Shown in pieces: positions 51,144 through 60,670 of a stretch of DNA of 64,000 bases. The notes below the pieces were generated by a model, which saw only the letters and a list, made by a program, of their open reading frames with translations, had not been told where the DNA came from and ran no database searches. Each line of letters opens with the position of its first letter. The first letter of the stretch is position 1. The stretch comes from Deltaproteobacteria bacterium. GTDB lineage: Bacteria > Myxococcota_A > Polyangia > GCA-2747355. The stretch spans positions 62,001 through 126,000 of the forward strand of contig JACKDQ010000009.1 in NCBI GenBank assembly GCA_020633415.1. The letters run 5' to 3'. Position numbers and translations under genes: made by a program.

Positions 51144-52598
51144 TTAGCTGACTCGGTAGTTGGGCGCTTCTTTGATGATGATCACGTCGTGAACGTGACT
51201 TTCGCGTTGGCCAGCGCCGGTCATCTTGATCAACTTGGCGCGCTGACGAAAATCGGCCAGCGTTGCGGCTCCGCTGTAACCCATCGCGGCGCGCAGCCCA
51301 CCCACCAACTGATACAGACTGTCGGCGAGCGGACCGCGGTAAGGAACGCGTCCTTCGATACCCTCGGGGACGAGCTTACGCGAGTCGGAGACCTCCATCT
51401 GGAAGTAACGATCGCGACTGCCTTGGGACATCGCTCCCAAGCTGCCCATGCCGCGGTAGGCCTTATAAGCGCGCCCTTGATACAACACCTTTTCGCCCGG
51501 AGCTTCGTCGGTGCCGGCAAACAAGCTGCCGATCATCACCAGCGAGGCACCAGCGGCGATCGCCTTGGCGACGTCGCCGGAGTATTTGATTCCACCGTCG
51601 GCGATCAGTGTAAGACCCGTCCGCGCCGCGGCCTTGGCGCACTCGAAGATCGCCGAAATCTGCGGCACACCGACACCGGTGACCACGCGGGTGGTACAAA
51701 TCGAACCCGGCCCAATGCCGACTTTGACCACGTCGGCTCCTGCCTTGGCGAGGGCCAGACAGGCCTCCTCGGTGGCGACATTTCCAGCGACGATCACCAA
51801 CTCTGGATGACTTCGCCGTACATCCGCGACCGCATCGATCACGCGTTGAGAGTGCCCGTGGGCGGTGTCGATCACGATCACATCGCAGCCAGCGGCAAGC
51901 AGCTTCTCGACGCGTTCTTCACGGTCATCCCCCACGCCGATCGCCGCGGCGACGCGCAACCTCCCGCGATCGTCTTTGACCGCATGGGGGTGGCGTTCAG
52001 CCTTTTCGATGTCCTTGATCGTGATCAAGCCGCGCAACAGCCCACCGCGGTCGACGACGAGCAGCTTTTCGATGCGGTTCTTGTGTAGCAGATCCTTGGC
52101 TTGCTCGAGATCGACTCCTTCGGGCGCCACCACTACGTCGCGCGTCATCACGTCGCCGACGCGCTGCGAATGGTTCTTTTCGAAGCGAACGTCGCGGTTG
52201 GTCAAAATGCCAACAACGCGACCGTCTTCGACAACGGGCAACCCCGAAAACTTGTGCGTGCGCATCATTTCGATCGCCGATCCCAAGGGCGCATCCGGAG
52301 AGATCGTCAGGGGATCGACGACCATCCCCGTCTCCGCGCGTTTGACCTGCAAGACCTCGCGCGCTTGCTCATCGGGCTGCATATTGCGATGGATCACGCC
52401 CAACCCACCTTCACGCGCCATGCAGATCGCCGTGGCAGCCTCGCTTACCGTGTCCATCGCCGACGAGAGCAGCGGCACGTTGAGCACGATCCCGCGCGCC
52501 AGTTCCGAGCGAACGTCGGTCTGGGTTGGCAGCACATCGCTGTGCTGTGGCACCAATAGCACGTCGTCGAATGTCAGCCCGGTCTGCAACTCGTCCAT
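51144..52598 (-). CDS. guaB: Inosine-5'-monophosphate dehydrogenase
   Basis: 484 residues. It has 'LTFDDVLLVPQHSDVLP' at the start, paired CBS domains (about 95-205: 'TNRDVRFE', 'LLRGLITIKDIEKA'), then the barrel with catalytic Cys in GPGSICTTRVVTG (about 301) and 'GGIKYSGDVAKAIAAGA'. It oxidises IMP to XMP with NAD in guanine nucleotide synthesis. Regulation through the CBS pair is known for the family. It starts 30 bases after the MshEN gene, so both may be co-transcribed; no guaA is in the window. Confidence 0.96.
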   Translation of the reverse strand: MDELQTGLTFDDVLLVPQHSDVLPTQTDVRSELARGIVLNVPLLSSAMDTVSEAATAICMAREGGLGVIHRNMQPDEQAREVLQVKRAETGMVVDPLTISPDAPLGSAIEMMRTHKFSGLPVVEDGRVVGILTNRDVRFEKNHSQRVGDVMTRDVVVAPEGVDLEQAKDLLHKNRIEKLLVVDRGGLLRGLITIKDIEKAERHPHAVKDDRGRLRVAAAIGVGDDREERVEKLLAAGCDVIVIDTAHGHSQRVIDAVADVRRSHPELVIVAGNVATEEACLALAKAGADVVKVGIGPGSICTTRVVTGVGVPQISAIFECAKAAARTGLTLIADGGIKYSGDVAKAIAAGASLVMIGSLFAGTDEAPGEKVLYQGRAYKAYRGMGSLGAMSQGSRDRYFQMEVSDSRKLVPEGIEGRVPYRGPLADSLYQLVGGLRAAMGYSGAATLADFRQRAKLIKMTGAGQRESHVHDVIIIKEAPNYRVS

Positions 52599-52628
52599 TT
52601 CGTCACCCCTAAGGTTGGCGCGGCTCGC

Positions 52629-54107
52629 TCACGATCGAATCCGGCTCTTGGTGGTCTTTTCGGTACTCTCGTCCGACTCGATGATGCGACAAAACGCATC
52701 GACAAGCTCGGGTGAACGCCCAGCACCTAGCAATTGCATTACGGTCTCGCCGTCGGCGCCCTGAGCGCTCGACTCGGCTTGCAGATCCAAATACCCGCAG
52801 ACAAGCCTCAGAATCTCTAGCCTTATCCCGGCCGGCGAAGCCAGATCGTCCACGGGCAGCTCCAAGCTGCGAGCACCCAAGCGACGAAGGGTTGGATTCA
52901 ACCCGCCCGCGACGGTTGGCGACTGCTCGAAGACGTTGACGACATCGATCACCATCGGCAACGACAATTCCCGGCGGAGCACAGCGTCGAGGCCAACCAG
53001 ATAAGCGGCCAATGTTGTGCGCTCAACATCGTCATCGGCAAGCCCCATTCCGCGCGCTAGCCGCCGCGCCAAGCGCGCGTACTCGCGACAAAGCGCGCTG
53101 CCCGGATCGATACGCTCCTCGAGCATTGAGGTCAGCGCCCCGATCGCCGAAGCCGTGTCGCCATCAACGTGCAGACTCTCCACCGCGGGAAAGCGGACCA
53201 TTGTCACGGTCGGCCGCCCCAGCAGCGATTCGTCGTCCGCCGATGCCACGGCGAGCAGATCGACCGAGGTCACTTCGCTTTGATCTGCCTCCGAGAGGAT
53301 CTCCACCGAAGAAATCACGCGCTGGCTCGCCTGCGCTTCTGTCGGCTCGGCAACCTCCCAGTCGGGACCCTGAGCGTCATCGAGCAACGAACGTGCTGGA
53401 ATGTGCATCGCATCGGACTCAGCGTTGCTCGGCGGCCGGCGCACCGCGCGAACCGCTGTTACTTCACGCTCGCCGAGCTCCTCCTCGTCGACGTTCGCGC
53501 TGATCATCGCCTCGCCCCCCATCGCCGCGATCTCACGGGCCATGCCGCCGTCCAATTCGACCTTTCCTGGGATCAGCGCAACGTGGGTGTACTCGCCCGG
53601 CTCGGGCGCACCCATCAGCTCCACCGGCGGCGGTGTACGCTCGAACGCGACATATACGCGCTCAATCGCGGCGGCGAGCGCCGAGCGGCGAGCCAAATAG
53701 GGCCGAATTTCACTGAGGCCACATTCATCGCGCAAAGCGCTGAGCGCCACGGGGTCCGAGGGATCGACCATCGCCACCGACGTTCCGCCGGCAACCTGAT
53801 CGAGCGGCAAGACCAGCATCCGGCGAGCAAATCCGTGCGGCACGCGTTCAAGCAAGGCAACCTCGGGCTGAACGTGTAGCAGCCGCTCGTCGGGAATCGC
53901 CACGACGCCGAGTCGCCGCGACAGCAGGAAGAACGCATCGTGCTCATTGAGCAAGCCGCAGACGATCAATCGGTCAACTAAGCTGCCGCCCTCACGGCGC
54001 GCAAGTTCAACCATTTGCGCGAGCTTGTCTCGATCGATGCTGCCTTCCTCTGCCAGCAGATCGACAAGTTGCACGGCAGCTCCTCGTGCCAGCTCTTCCC
54101 CTGGCAT
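52629..54107 (-). CDS. MshEN-domain protein without ATPase
   Basis: 492 residues. Residues 10-160 match the GspE N-terminal/MshEN fold: 'LLAEEGSIDRDKLAQMVELARREGGSLVDRLI' and 'LLSRRLGVVAIPDERLLHV' then 'LERVPHGFARRMLVLPL', which is the RLG...LP..A.....P pattern used for c-di-GMP binding in MshE. A disordered acidic linker (about 170-300) follows. The C-terminal 190 residues are helical ('YARLARRLARGMGLADDDVERTTLAAYLVGLDAVL'), vaguely like an HD-type helical bundle but without a clear HD pair. There is no Walker motif, so this is not a secretion ATPase. It is possibly a c-di-GMP-responsive adaptor. Confidence 0.75.
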   Translation of the reverse strand: MPGEELARGAAVQLVDLLAEEGSIDRDKLAQMVELARREGGSLVDRLIVCGLLNEHDAFFLLSRRLGVVAIPDERLLHVQPEVALLERVPHGFARRMLVLPLDQVAGGTSVAMVDPSDPVALSALRDECGLSEIRPYLARRSALAAAIERVYVAFERTPPPVELMGAPEPGEYTHVALIPGKVELDGGMAREIAAMGGEAMISANVDEEELGEREVTAVRAVRRPPSNAESDAMHIPARSLLDDAQGPDWEVAEPTEAQASQRVISSVEILSEADQSEVTSVDLLAVASADDESLLGRPTVTMVRFPAVESLHVDGDTASAIGALTSMLEERIDPGSALCREYARLARRLARGMGLADDDVERTTLAAYLVGLDAVLRRELSLPMVIDVVNVFEQSPTVAGGLNPTLRRLGARSLELPVDDLASPAGIRLEILRLVCGYLDLQAESSAQGADGETVMQLLGAGRSPELVDAFCRIIESDESTEKTTKSRIRS

Positions 54108-54142
54108 CGTCTTGGGTGTGCGCAGCGGGCACTGGTTAAAGT

Positions 54143-54169
54143 GTGCTAATCGAGCAGAATATCTAGCAC
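54143..54169. promoter_or_regulatory. Inverted repeat upstream of MshEN gene
   Basis: GTGCTA (54143-54148) and TAGCAC (54164-54169) with a 15-base AT-rich spacer, 36 bases before the MshEN start. It may be an operator; no regulator is known. Confidence 0.35.
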
Positions 54170-54206
54170 TAAACGCCGTAATTTCGCAACCAGGCGCCCA
54201 ACCCTC

Positions 54207-55253
54207 TCAGGGTTTCGCGCAAGGAGCGAGCACGCGGCGCGTAACAGCCGCGGCAAGCTTGGCGCGCTCTAGCAAACGCTTGGCCGCCGCACAGCGCTGG
54301 GAAGAAACCTCGAGCATCGCCATCAGCAACAGCGGTCGCTGGTGCTGATGCGGCGGACTGAGCGCCAGACATCGCGAGAACGCGGCCATCGCCTGCTTCG
54401 CCTTACCCAGCTTGCGCAGCACTTTGCCTTCCATACAATGCAACGCCGCTACCTTGGGCAACATGCGCTGACCGCGCTTGAGCGTCGCCTGAGCGCGATC
54501 CATGCGGCCGTCACGCGCCCAAAATCGAGCGAGCAACTGGTAGACTTTGACGTTGCCGCCGTCGAGTTCGAGCGCCTTTTCCAGCTCGGCACGGGCGGCC
54601 GCCAGCTGACCAGCGTCGGCGAGCAGCTGGCCAATGTTTGCGCGAACCAAGGCATCCTTGGGAGCAATCCTTGCCGCGCGACGAAGCACTTCGAGCGCCT
54701 CGGGGCGCTTGCCTAGGCGGTGCAGCGCACCAGCCCAGTTCACCAAAACATCGGGGTCCTTCGGTCGCAACGCCGCTGCGCGCTGATAGGCGCTGACCGC
54801 AGCAGCAAAGTCCCGGCGATCGAAGCGCACCAAACCGAGGTTGTACCAAGCTTCGCCGTAGTTGGGCTTGATCTTCACCGCAGCGACAAACTGCCGCTCG
54901 GCGGACTCAAGCTGCCCCTTTTCGTGCAGCAACGCGCCGATGTTGTTGCGGGCCTCGGCAAGCTTCGCATCCAACTCTGCCGCGCGGCGAAAATCAGCCA
55001 GCGCCGCATCGAGTTGCTTGAGCTGCCGACGAGCCACACCGCGCTGGTAATGGGCTTCAGCACGCTGGGGCGCTCTGCCAATGGCCGCGGAAAACTTTGC
55101 CTCTGCCGCTTTCGCATCGCCGCGCTCAAGGTGTCGCTGGCCATCGCGCAGCAGCTTGGCCCAGTCGGCACCGGGCCCCGCCAGCGCTACTGACGCGGCA
55201 CTGAGCATCACGGCGGCAAATAGCAGCATCGCAGCTCTGCGAAACACCCGCAT
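54207..55253 (-). CDS. Periplasmic TPR protein
   Basis: 348 residues. Signal peptide (LLFAAVMLSAASVALA, cut before GPG). Then about seven TPR units of 34 residues, unusually regular: 'AEAHYQRGVARRQLKQLDAALADFRRAAELD', 'AEARNNIGALLHEKGQLESAERQFVAAVKIKP', 'GEAWYNLGLVRFDRRDFAAAVSAYQRAAALRP'. The C-terminal 70 residues have paired cysteines and drop out of the repeat. It lies 3 bases after the glnD stop and so is co-transcribed. A binding or scaffold role in the periplasm is inferred. Confidence 0.85.
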   Translation of the reverse strand: MRVFRRAAMLLFAAVMLSAASVALAGPGADWAKLLRDGQRHLERGDAKAAEAKFSAAIGRAPQRAEAHYQRGVARRQLKQLDAALADFRRAAELDAKLAEARNNIGALLHEKGQLESAERQFVAAVKIKPNYGEAWYNLGLVRFDRRDFAAAVSAYQRAAALRPKDPDVLVNWAGALHRLGKRPEALEVLRRAARIAPKDALVRANIGQLLADAGQLAAARAELEKALELDGGNVKVYQLLARFWARDGRMDRAQATLKRGQRMLPKVAALHCMEGKVLRKLGKAKQAMAAFSRCLALSPPHQHQRPLLLMAMLEVSSQRCAAAKRLLERAKLAAAVTRRVLAPCAKP

Positions 55254-55256
55254 GTC

Positions 55257-57968
55257 CTAAGCTCCTCGCCGATCGGCATCGATCAGACCGAATAACCTCG
55301 ACTCGATCTGCGACAGCCGCTGAGGATCAAACACCTTGGTCCCCGTCGACCGATCGAGCACGTAAAAGATATCGTGGGCACGATTGGATTCGGTGGCGAT
55401 CATCGCGCGGTGAATCTCTAGCTCGAGATCGCTAAGCGTCGAAGTGAGGTCGTACAGCAATCCACGACGGTCCGCAGCGCTGACTTCGATAACCAGGTAT
55501 TGCCGCGATGCCTCCATGTCGAACCGCACAGACGTCGGTACGGGGGGGAGTACGCGGTTGGCCCGCAGCGGCGACGCCCCGCCGATCCGACGGGCAAGCA
55601 ATCGCTCGAGCGCAGACTCGTCGGCGAGCGCGGCACGAAGCGTTTGCTCGACATCAGCGATTCCGCGTTTACTCTGGTGATCGGCAACGACGGTGAATCG
55701 GTCGAGAATCGTGTCTGGCCGCTCACCCTCGCGCTCAGCGAAGGTATAGATTTCCGCCGAGAGAACCTCGATGCCTTCTGCAGCCAACGCACCGGCGATC
55801 GTAGCCAGCAAGCGAGGTCTGTCAGCACAACAGACCGTCAGCTGAGCCACATCGCTCTGTTGTTCGCTATGCAGCCGAATCTGCACCTGACCGTCGCTCT
55901 CGTAGCTAGCCACTGCGGCGAGGTCCTCGGCCAATTGCTGATCGGAAGCGGTACTGCGCAGCATGCGCTCGGGCAGTCGCGCCAACAGCCTCTCCCGCTC
56001 GGGCAGACGTGCAGCCAGCACTTCGCTGACGCGCCGCCGCCGAACAGCCACAAGGTCGGCCTCAGCAGGCGCCGGCTCGGATTGCCATGCGCTCTCCGTT
56101 CGCTCGGCGAGCTCAACCAATAGCGACAATTTCCAAGCGTTCAAGTTGTCTGGGCGAGTCATCGCCGTATCCGCGGCCGTCAGCGCCAGCAACGCGGCCA
56201 ATCGTTGCGGCGTGGTCACGAGCTTGGCGAAGCTGGTGACCACTTCTGGGTCACTTAGATCACGCCGCTGAGATGTGTGCGCCATCGTCAAGTGTTCGCG
56301 CACCAAGAAGGCAACGTCTTCTTGCGCCGCACTCCCCAGGCCCAGCCGGGCCGCCACGCCCCGCGCGAGTCGCGCACCTTTGCGGGCGTGTCCAGAACCG
56401 AGGGGCTTGGCGACATCGTGGAGCAAAGCGGCGAGATAAAGCCGACGCAAGGTCTGCTCATCGAGCTTGGCCACCGACTTGGCGATCGGCTCGAGTCGCG
56501 GATCGAATTTTCCGCACCGAAGGTTTCGCAGCAGCTCGACCACATAGATCGTATGCTGGTCGACGGTATACACGTGGTAGATATCGTGCTGCACGCGCCC
56601 AGTGCACGGCTCCAACTCCGGGATGATCGCTGCCACGAGACCAACGTTGTGCATGCGCTGCAGCAGACCACCTTGGGACGGCGTGGTCAGCAAGTCGAGA
56701 AACAGCTCGGCGGCCTGCGCATCTGCCGGTAACTGTGCACCGGGGTGATCGGCCAGCGCCTCAGCCATCGCGTCGACGGTAATCCGATCAAAACGCAGTT
56801 CGTTGTCACGGGCGACAACAAACGCCCGTAAGATCTCGACCGGGTCATCCCAGAACTTCTGCGGATCGACAATGCTCAGCACGCGCTCGCTGACGACATA
56901 GTGTTCGCCGATCATCTCGCGCTGCGGTGAGGGCATCTGCTCGGGAACAGACGACAAGCAAACGCGATCGAGCAATCCGGCACTCTCCAGCACCACGTTG
57001 CGAGCGTGCCGATAGAACGCATGCATTAGGCGCTCAACGGCGATCTCAACGTCTTGCCGCACCCCCGCAACGCGACGTGGCTCGCGCCGCCGCGTGGGCA
57101 TCGCCTGATCGGGGAAGATCTGCGGTGCTAATTCCTCCTGAAGTCCGAATAGCAGTTGGTCTTGAGCACGGCCCGCCGCGACGTGCATCGCGCAACGCAA
57201 TCTACAGATAAAATCTCGGGCGTCAGTCAGCGCCTTGAGCTGTCGCGGCGTCGCGGCGTCGTGGGCTTCGAGCTCGGCAAAATCTTCCACCCCAAAACGC
57301 GCCTTTGCCGCCCACAGCGCAATATTGACATCGCGCAAGCCGCCCTTGTTGGATTTGACGTTGGGCTCGAGCAAGTAGACCGACTCACCAAAACGACGGT
57401 GGCGCCGCTTTCGCTCATCGGAAAGCTTGCCAACGAAGGCATTGACCTGCTGGGGCCCGAAAAACGCGCGCTGGGCACCTGCGGACAACGCGAAAAACGG
57501 CCCTTCGTCGCCCCAAATGCAGCGCGCATCGAGCAGCGCCGTCTGCATCGTCAAGTCTGTTTCAGCCAGATCGAGGGTCTCTTCGATGTCCCGCACTGCG
57601 TGGCCCAGCGTCACGCCGGCGTCCCAAAGCGGGTAGACCAGCCGCTCGATCAGCGCGTCGATCTGCTCGACACGTGCACCTTGATGCAAGATCAGCAAAT
57701 CGATGTCTGAGAACGGGAAAAGTTCTCGTCTCCCGTAGCCGCCGAGTGCGACGATCGACACGCCGGTGATCGGCAGCTCGCCCGCGAGGCCGCGAATCAG
57801 GCCGTCATAGAAATCGGAAAGATCACTTAAAAATACCGTGTCCCACGGCTCGGCGCGCACGCGCGCGGCCGTTGTTTCTCGCACCGCTGCGACCAGCGCG
57901 CGCGTCTTTTCACGCCGCGTCGGGTCGTCTAGGGCCGCCAGCCCTTCAAGCTGTATTGACTCGACCAT
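55257..57968 (-). CDS. glnD: [Protein-PII] uridylyltransferase / uridylyl-removing enzyme
   Basis: 903 residues. The nucleotidyltransferase motif 'GGYGRRELFPFSDIDLLIL' (GG..GRxEL.P.SDIDL) is at about 76-94. A central HD domain contains 'LYLAALLHDVAKPLGSGHARKG' (about 505-525). Two C-terminal ACT domains ('LTVCCADRPRLLATIAGAL' and 'VIEVSAADRRGLLYDLTSTL') would sense glutamine. It modifies PII proteins in response to glutamine. The HD loop (KPLGSGH) differs from the usual KGRGGDHS pattern, but the metal residues His-Asp remain. No glnB or glnK is in the window. Confidence 0.93.
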   Translation of the reverse strand: MVESIQLEGLAALDDPTRREKTRALVAAVRETTAARVRAEPWDTVFLSDLSDFYDGLIRGLAGELPITGVSIVALGGYGRRELFPFSDIDLLILHQGARVEQIDALIERLVYPLWDAGVTLGHAVRDIEETLDLAETDLTMQTALLDARCIWGDEGPFFALSAGAQRAFFGPQQVNAFVGKLSDERKRRHRRFGESVYLLEPNVKSNKGGLRDVNIALWAAKARFGVEDFAELEAHDAATPRQLKALTDARDFICRLRCAMHVAAGRAQDQLLFGLQEELAPQIFPDQAMPTRRREPRRVAGVRQDVEIAVERLMHAFYRHARNVVLESAGLLDRVCLSSVPEQMPSPQREMIGEHYVVSERVLSIVDPQKFWDDPVEILRAFVVARDNELRFDRITVDAMAEALADHPGAQLPADAQAAELFLDLLTTPSQGGLLQRMHNVGLVAAIIPELEPCTGRVQHDIYHVYTVDQHTIYVVELLRNLRCGKFDPRLEPIAKSVAKLDEQTLRRLYLAALLHDVAKPLGSGHARKGARLARGVAARLGLGSAAQEDVAFLVREHLTMAHTSQRRDLSDPEVVTSFAKLVTTPQRLAALLALTAADTAMTRPDNLNAWKLSLLVELAERTESAWQSEPAPAEADLVAVRRRRVSEVLAARLPERERLLARLPERMLRSTASDQQLAEDLAAVASYESDGQVQIRLHSEQQSDVAQLTVCCADRPRLLATIAGALAAEGIEVLSAEIYTFAEREGERPDTILDRFTVVADHQSKRGIADVEQTLRAALADESALERLLARRIGGASPLRANRVLPPVPTSVRFDMEASRQYLVIEVSAADRRGLLYDLTSTLSDLELEIHRAMIATESNRAHDIFYVLDRSTGTKVFDPQRLSQIESRLFGLIDADRRGA

Positions 57969-58067
57969 CGATCGGCCAAATCATACAACGAACCCTCTTG
58001 ACGCGAACCGGAAATCGGGATATTCGCCGCCGACTAACGGGGAAGCCTCCCGCTGCTGGAGGAGAGC

Positions 58068-58547
58068 ATGGCTGAGCTAAGACTCTTACCGCTTGATGAA
58101 GTGCTCGATGCCAAAGAGATCGTCCTGCTGTCTAAGAAACTGGCTGAGCAAGGCATCGATGACCTACCCGAGGGCGAGGATGTCATCGAGTTCGACGCGC
58201 CACTGAGCGAGGAGCAACTCGACGATTTCATGGACCGGCTCGCGGCCCATGACATCGCCTGCTCGATCTACCTGCCGCTGGAATTCGACGAAACAGTCGA
58301 TATTCCCAACGAGGAAGCGGAGCACAAGTCCGTGGGCAGTGTGCACCGCCTGCTTGAGGCTTTGGAGGAGCTCCGCGAAGAACTCGACGTCGACAGCGAG
58401 GTCGACGAGGACGAGGAAGAGGACGAGGACGAAGAGCCTGTCGACCTGGAGCTAGTCGACGAGCAATTGTCCTACGCCTGGCGCGTTTTCGCCCGCGCTG
58501 CGGTGGCCTGCGCCAATCGCCAAATTCCGCTCCACGTGATCCACTAA
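58068..58547 (+). CDS. Small acidic protein
   Basis: 159 residues, ATG with GGAGGAG upstream. Strongly acidic, with a nearly pure Asp/Glu run at about 107-131. Flanking parts look folded: 'LPLDEVLDAKEIVLLSKKLAEQGIDDLPEG' at the start and 'LSYAWRVFARAAVACANRQIPLHVIH' at the end. No family recognised. It is divergent from glnD (99 bases apart). Confidence 0.68.
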   Translation: MAELRLLPLDEVLDAKEIVLLSKKLAEQGIDDLPEGEDVIEFDAPLSEEQLDDFMDRLAAHDIACSIYLPLEFDETVDIPNEEAEHKSVGSVHRLLEALEELREELDVDSEVDEDEEEDEDEEPVDLELVDEQLSYAWRVFARAAVACANRQIPLHVIH

Positions 58548-58675
58548 TTCTCTGCGGTCGGCACCCGTACCGCAAACCGCGCTCCGCAAGTCTCGCGACC
58601 TTCTGTGCCGGCGCCGCCCGGTGTAGACTGCTGTGCCGTTGCCCAGTTTGGTAGGCGGTCCTTAGGGAGCGGTGG

Positions 58676-60670
58676 ATGACGAGATACACACTTAAGCGAC
58701 CGCAGCGTCAGCCCACGCGGCTGGATCTCGCTTCACTGAATCCACAGCAGCGCGAGGTCGTCACCAGCCCGACCGGCTATTCATTGGTGATCGCCGGTGC
58801 GGGGAGCGGAAAGACCAAGACGCTGACCCACCGCGCCGCATACCTGATCGATCGCGGCCTCGATCCACGGCGCATTCTACTGTGTACCTTTACCAATCGC
58901 GCCGCACGCGAAATGACGCGACGCGTGGGCGAATTACTCAACATCGAGCTTCGTTCGCTGTGGGCCGGCACCTTCCATCACGTAGCCAATCTCGCCCTAC
59001 GACGCCACGGCGTTGACTGCGGCCTGCGCGAAAACTACGCGATCATCGATCGCGAAGACGCGCGCGACTTGATGGCGAGCTGCCTGGCAGACGAAGGCAA
59101 GCGTCTGCAAAAGCGCCGCTATCCAAACCCGGCGGTACTGCTCGAGATCGCCTCGCAGATCGTCAATACGCGGCGTTCGTTGACGATGGTCCTCCAGACT
59201 CAACTCCCGCGCTTTTATGACCTCGAGGACGAAATCGCGGGCATCATTCGGCGCTTCGAAGGGCGCAAGCGATCGCTCGGGCTGCTCGACTACGATGACT
59301 TGCTAGTCTATTTCCATCGGCTGCTCATCGCCCCCACCGGCCAGGAGCTGATCGACCGGTTCGAATACGTGCTCGTCGACGAATACCAAGACACCAATCA
59401 GATCCAGGGAGAAATCGTCGAGCTCTGCGCGGCAAAGCATCAGAACCTGATGGTCGTCGGCGACGATGCGCAAAGCATCTATTCGTTTCGCGGCGCCAAT
59501 TTCCAAAACATCATCGAATTCCCCTCTCGCCACCCCCAGACGCAGGTCTACCGGCTGGAATACAATTACCGATCAACGCCACAGATCCTCGAGCTCGCCA
59601 ATCGGTCGATTCAGGTCAACCTGCGCCAACACCCTAAAGTACTGCGGCCAACGCGCCCTCCAGGGGTCATGCCAGCGCTGATCCCGCTGGCCGATGGCGG
59701 CCAGCAGGCAGCTTTCGTCGCCCAACGGATCCTCGAACTTCACCACGACCTTGGGCTGCCGCTTGCCGAGCTCGGCGTGCTCTATCGCGCTCATTCGCAT
59801 TGCCTCGAGCTACAGATCGAGCTCAACCGTCGACGGATTCCCTATTCGATCCGCTCCGGGTTGCGCTTTTTTGAACAAGCGCACATCAAAGACGTCGTCG
59901 CCTATTTGCGAATCCTTCACAACGGTGTCGACCAGTTGGCCTGGCGCCGGGTGCTGCGCCAACAGCACGGCATCGGCGAACGCACGGCCAAGCAAATCCT
60001 CGATCGCATCGGTGAAACACCTGCGCTCTGCGCGGAGGTCCTGCCCAAGGTCAGTCCGTCGCTCGCCACGCGCAGCCGCAAGCCCGTCGATCGGCTGGCT
60101 CAAGTTCTCGTCGCGCTAACGCAACACGGATCACCGTCGGAGGCGATCAAACTGATCGTCGAGCACGTCTACCGCGACTATGCTCAGGCGAATTTCCCGA
60201 ACGCCGACACCCGGATCGAAGATCTAATGCAGCTGGCCGACTATGCCCGTCGCTACGACGGCGTGGAAACGTTCTTGAGCGAACTTGCCCTGGCCGAGGG
60301 ACTTAAGGCCGAAGCTGTGGGCGATGGCGATGCGCCCGACGACAAGGTCACGTTGAGCACGATCCATCAGGCCAAGGGCCTCGAATGGCGCGCGGTCTGG
60401 ATCCTATGGTTGGTCGAGGGTCGCTTCCCCCAAGCGTTGGCGGCAAAAACAGCCGGCGAGCTGGAGGAAGAGCGGCGACTGTTTTATGTGGCAGCGACCC
60501 GTGCCAAAGACGAACTGTATCTCTGCTATCCTAGATTTTCCGACGAGGCTGACGGACCAGACCGGCTATTTCGGCTCTCGCGTTTCGTCGCCGAACTCGG
60601 CGATGCAGGTCAACCGCCCTATGAACGCTGGGCGATCGAAGAAGAAGCGGAAGACACCGATGCTCGCTAG
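58676..60670 (+). CDS. UvrD/Rep-family superfamily I helicase
   Basis: 664 residues, shorter than typical UvrD (about 720). Q motif 'LNPQQREVV', Walker A AGAGSGKTKTL, 'LVDEYQDTN' (Walker B), 'QSIYSFRGA', 'LEYNYRSTP', 'STIHQAKGLEW' and 'FYVAATRAKDEL' are all present, so all helicase motifs are intact. The reduced length lies in the C-terminal tail. It unwinds DNA 3'-5'. It could be a Rep, UvrD or PcrA orthologue; the sequence does not decide. Confidence 0.93.
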   Translation: MTRYTLKRPQRQPTRLDLASLNPQQREVVTSPTGYSLVIAGAGSGKTKTLTHRAAYLIDRGLDPRRILLCTFTNRAAREMTRRVGELLNIELRSLWAGTFHHVANLALRRHGVDCGLRENYAIIDREDARDLMASCLADEGKRLQKRRYPNPAVLLEIASQIVNTRRSLTMVLQTQLPRFYDLEDEIAGIIRRFEGRKRSLGLLDYDDLLVYFHRLLIAPTGQELIDRFEYVLVDEYQDTNQIQGEIVELCAAKHQNLMVVGDDAQSIYSFRGANFQNIIEFPSRHPQTQVYRLEYNYRSTPQILELANRSIQVNLRQHPKVLRPTRPPGVMPALIPLADGGQQAAFVAQRILELHHDLGLPLAELGVLYRAHSHCLELQIELNRRRIPYSIRSGLRFFEQAHIKDVVAYLRILHNGVDQLAWRRVLRQQHGIGERTAKQILDRIGETPALCAEVLPKVSPSLATRSRKPVDRLAQVLVALTQHGSPSEAIKLIVEHVYRDYAQANFPNADTRIEDLMQLADYARRYDGVETFLSELALAEGLKAEAVGDGDAPDDKVTLSTIHQAKGLEWRAVWILWLVEGRFPQALAAKTAGELEEERRLFYVAATRAKDELYLCYPRFSDEADGPDRLFRLSRFVAELGDAGQPPYERWAIEEEAEDTDAR

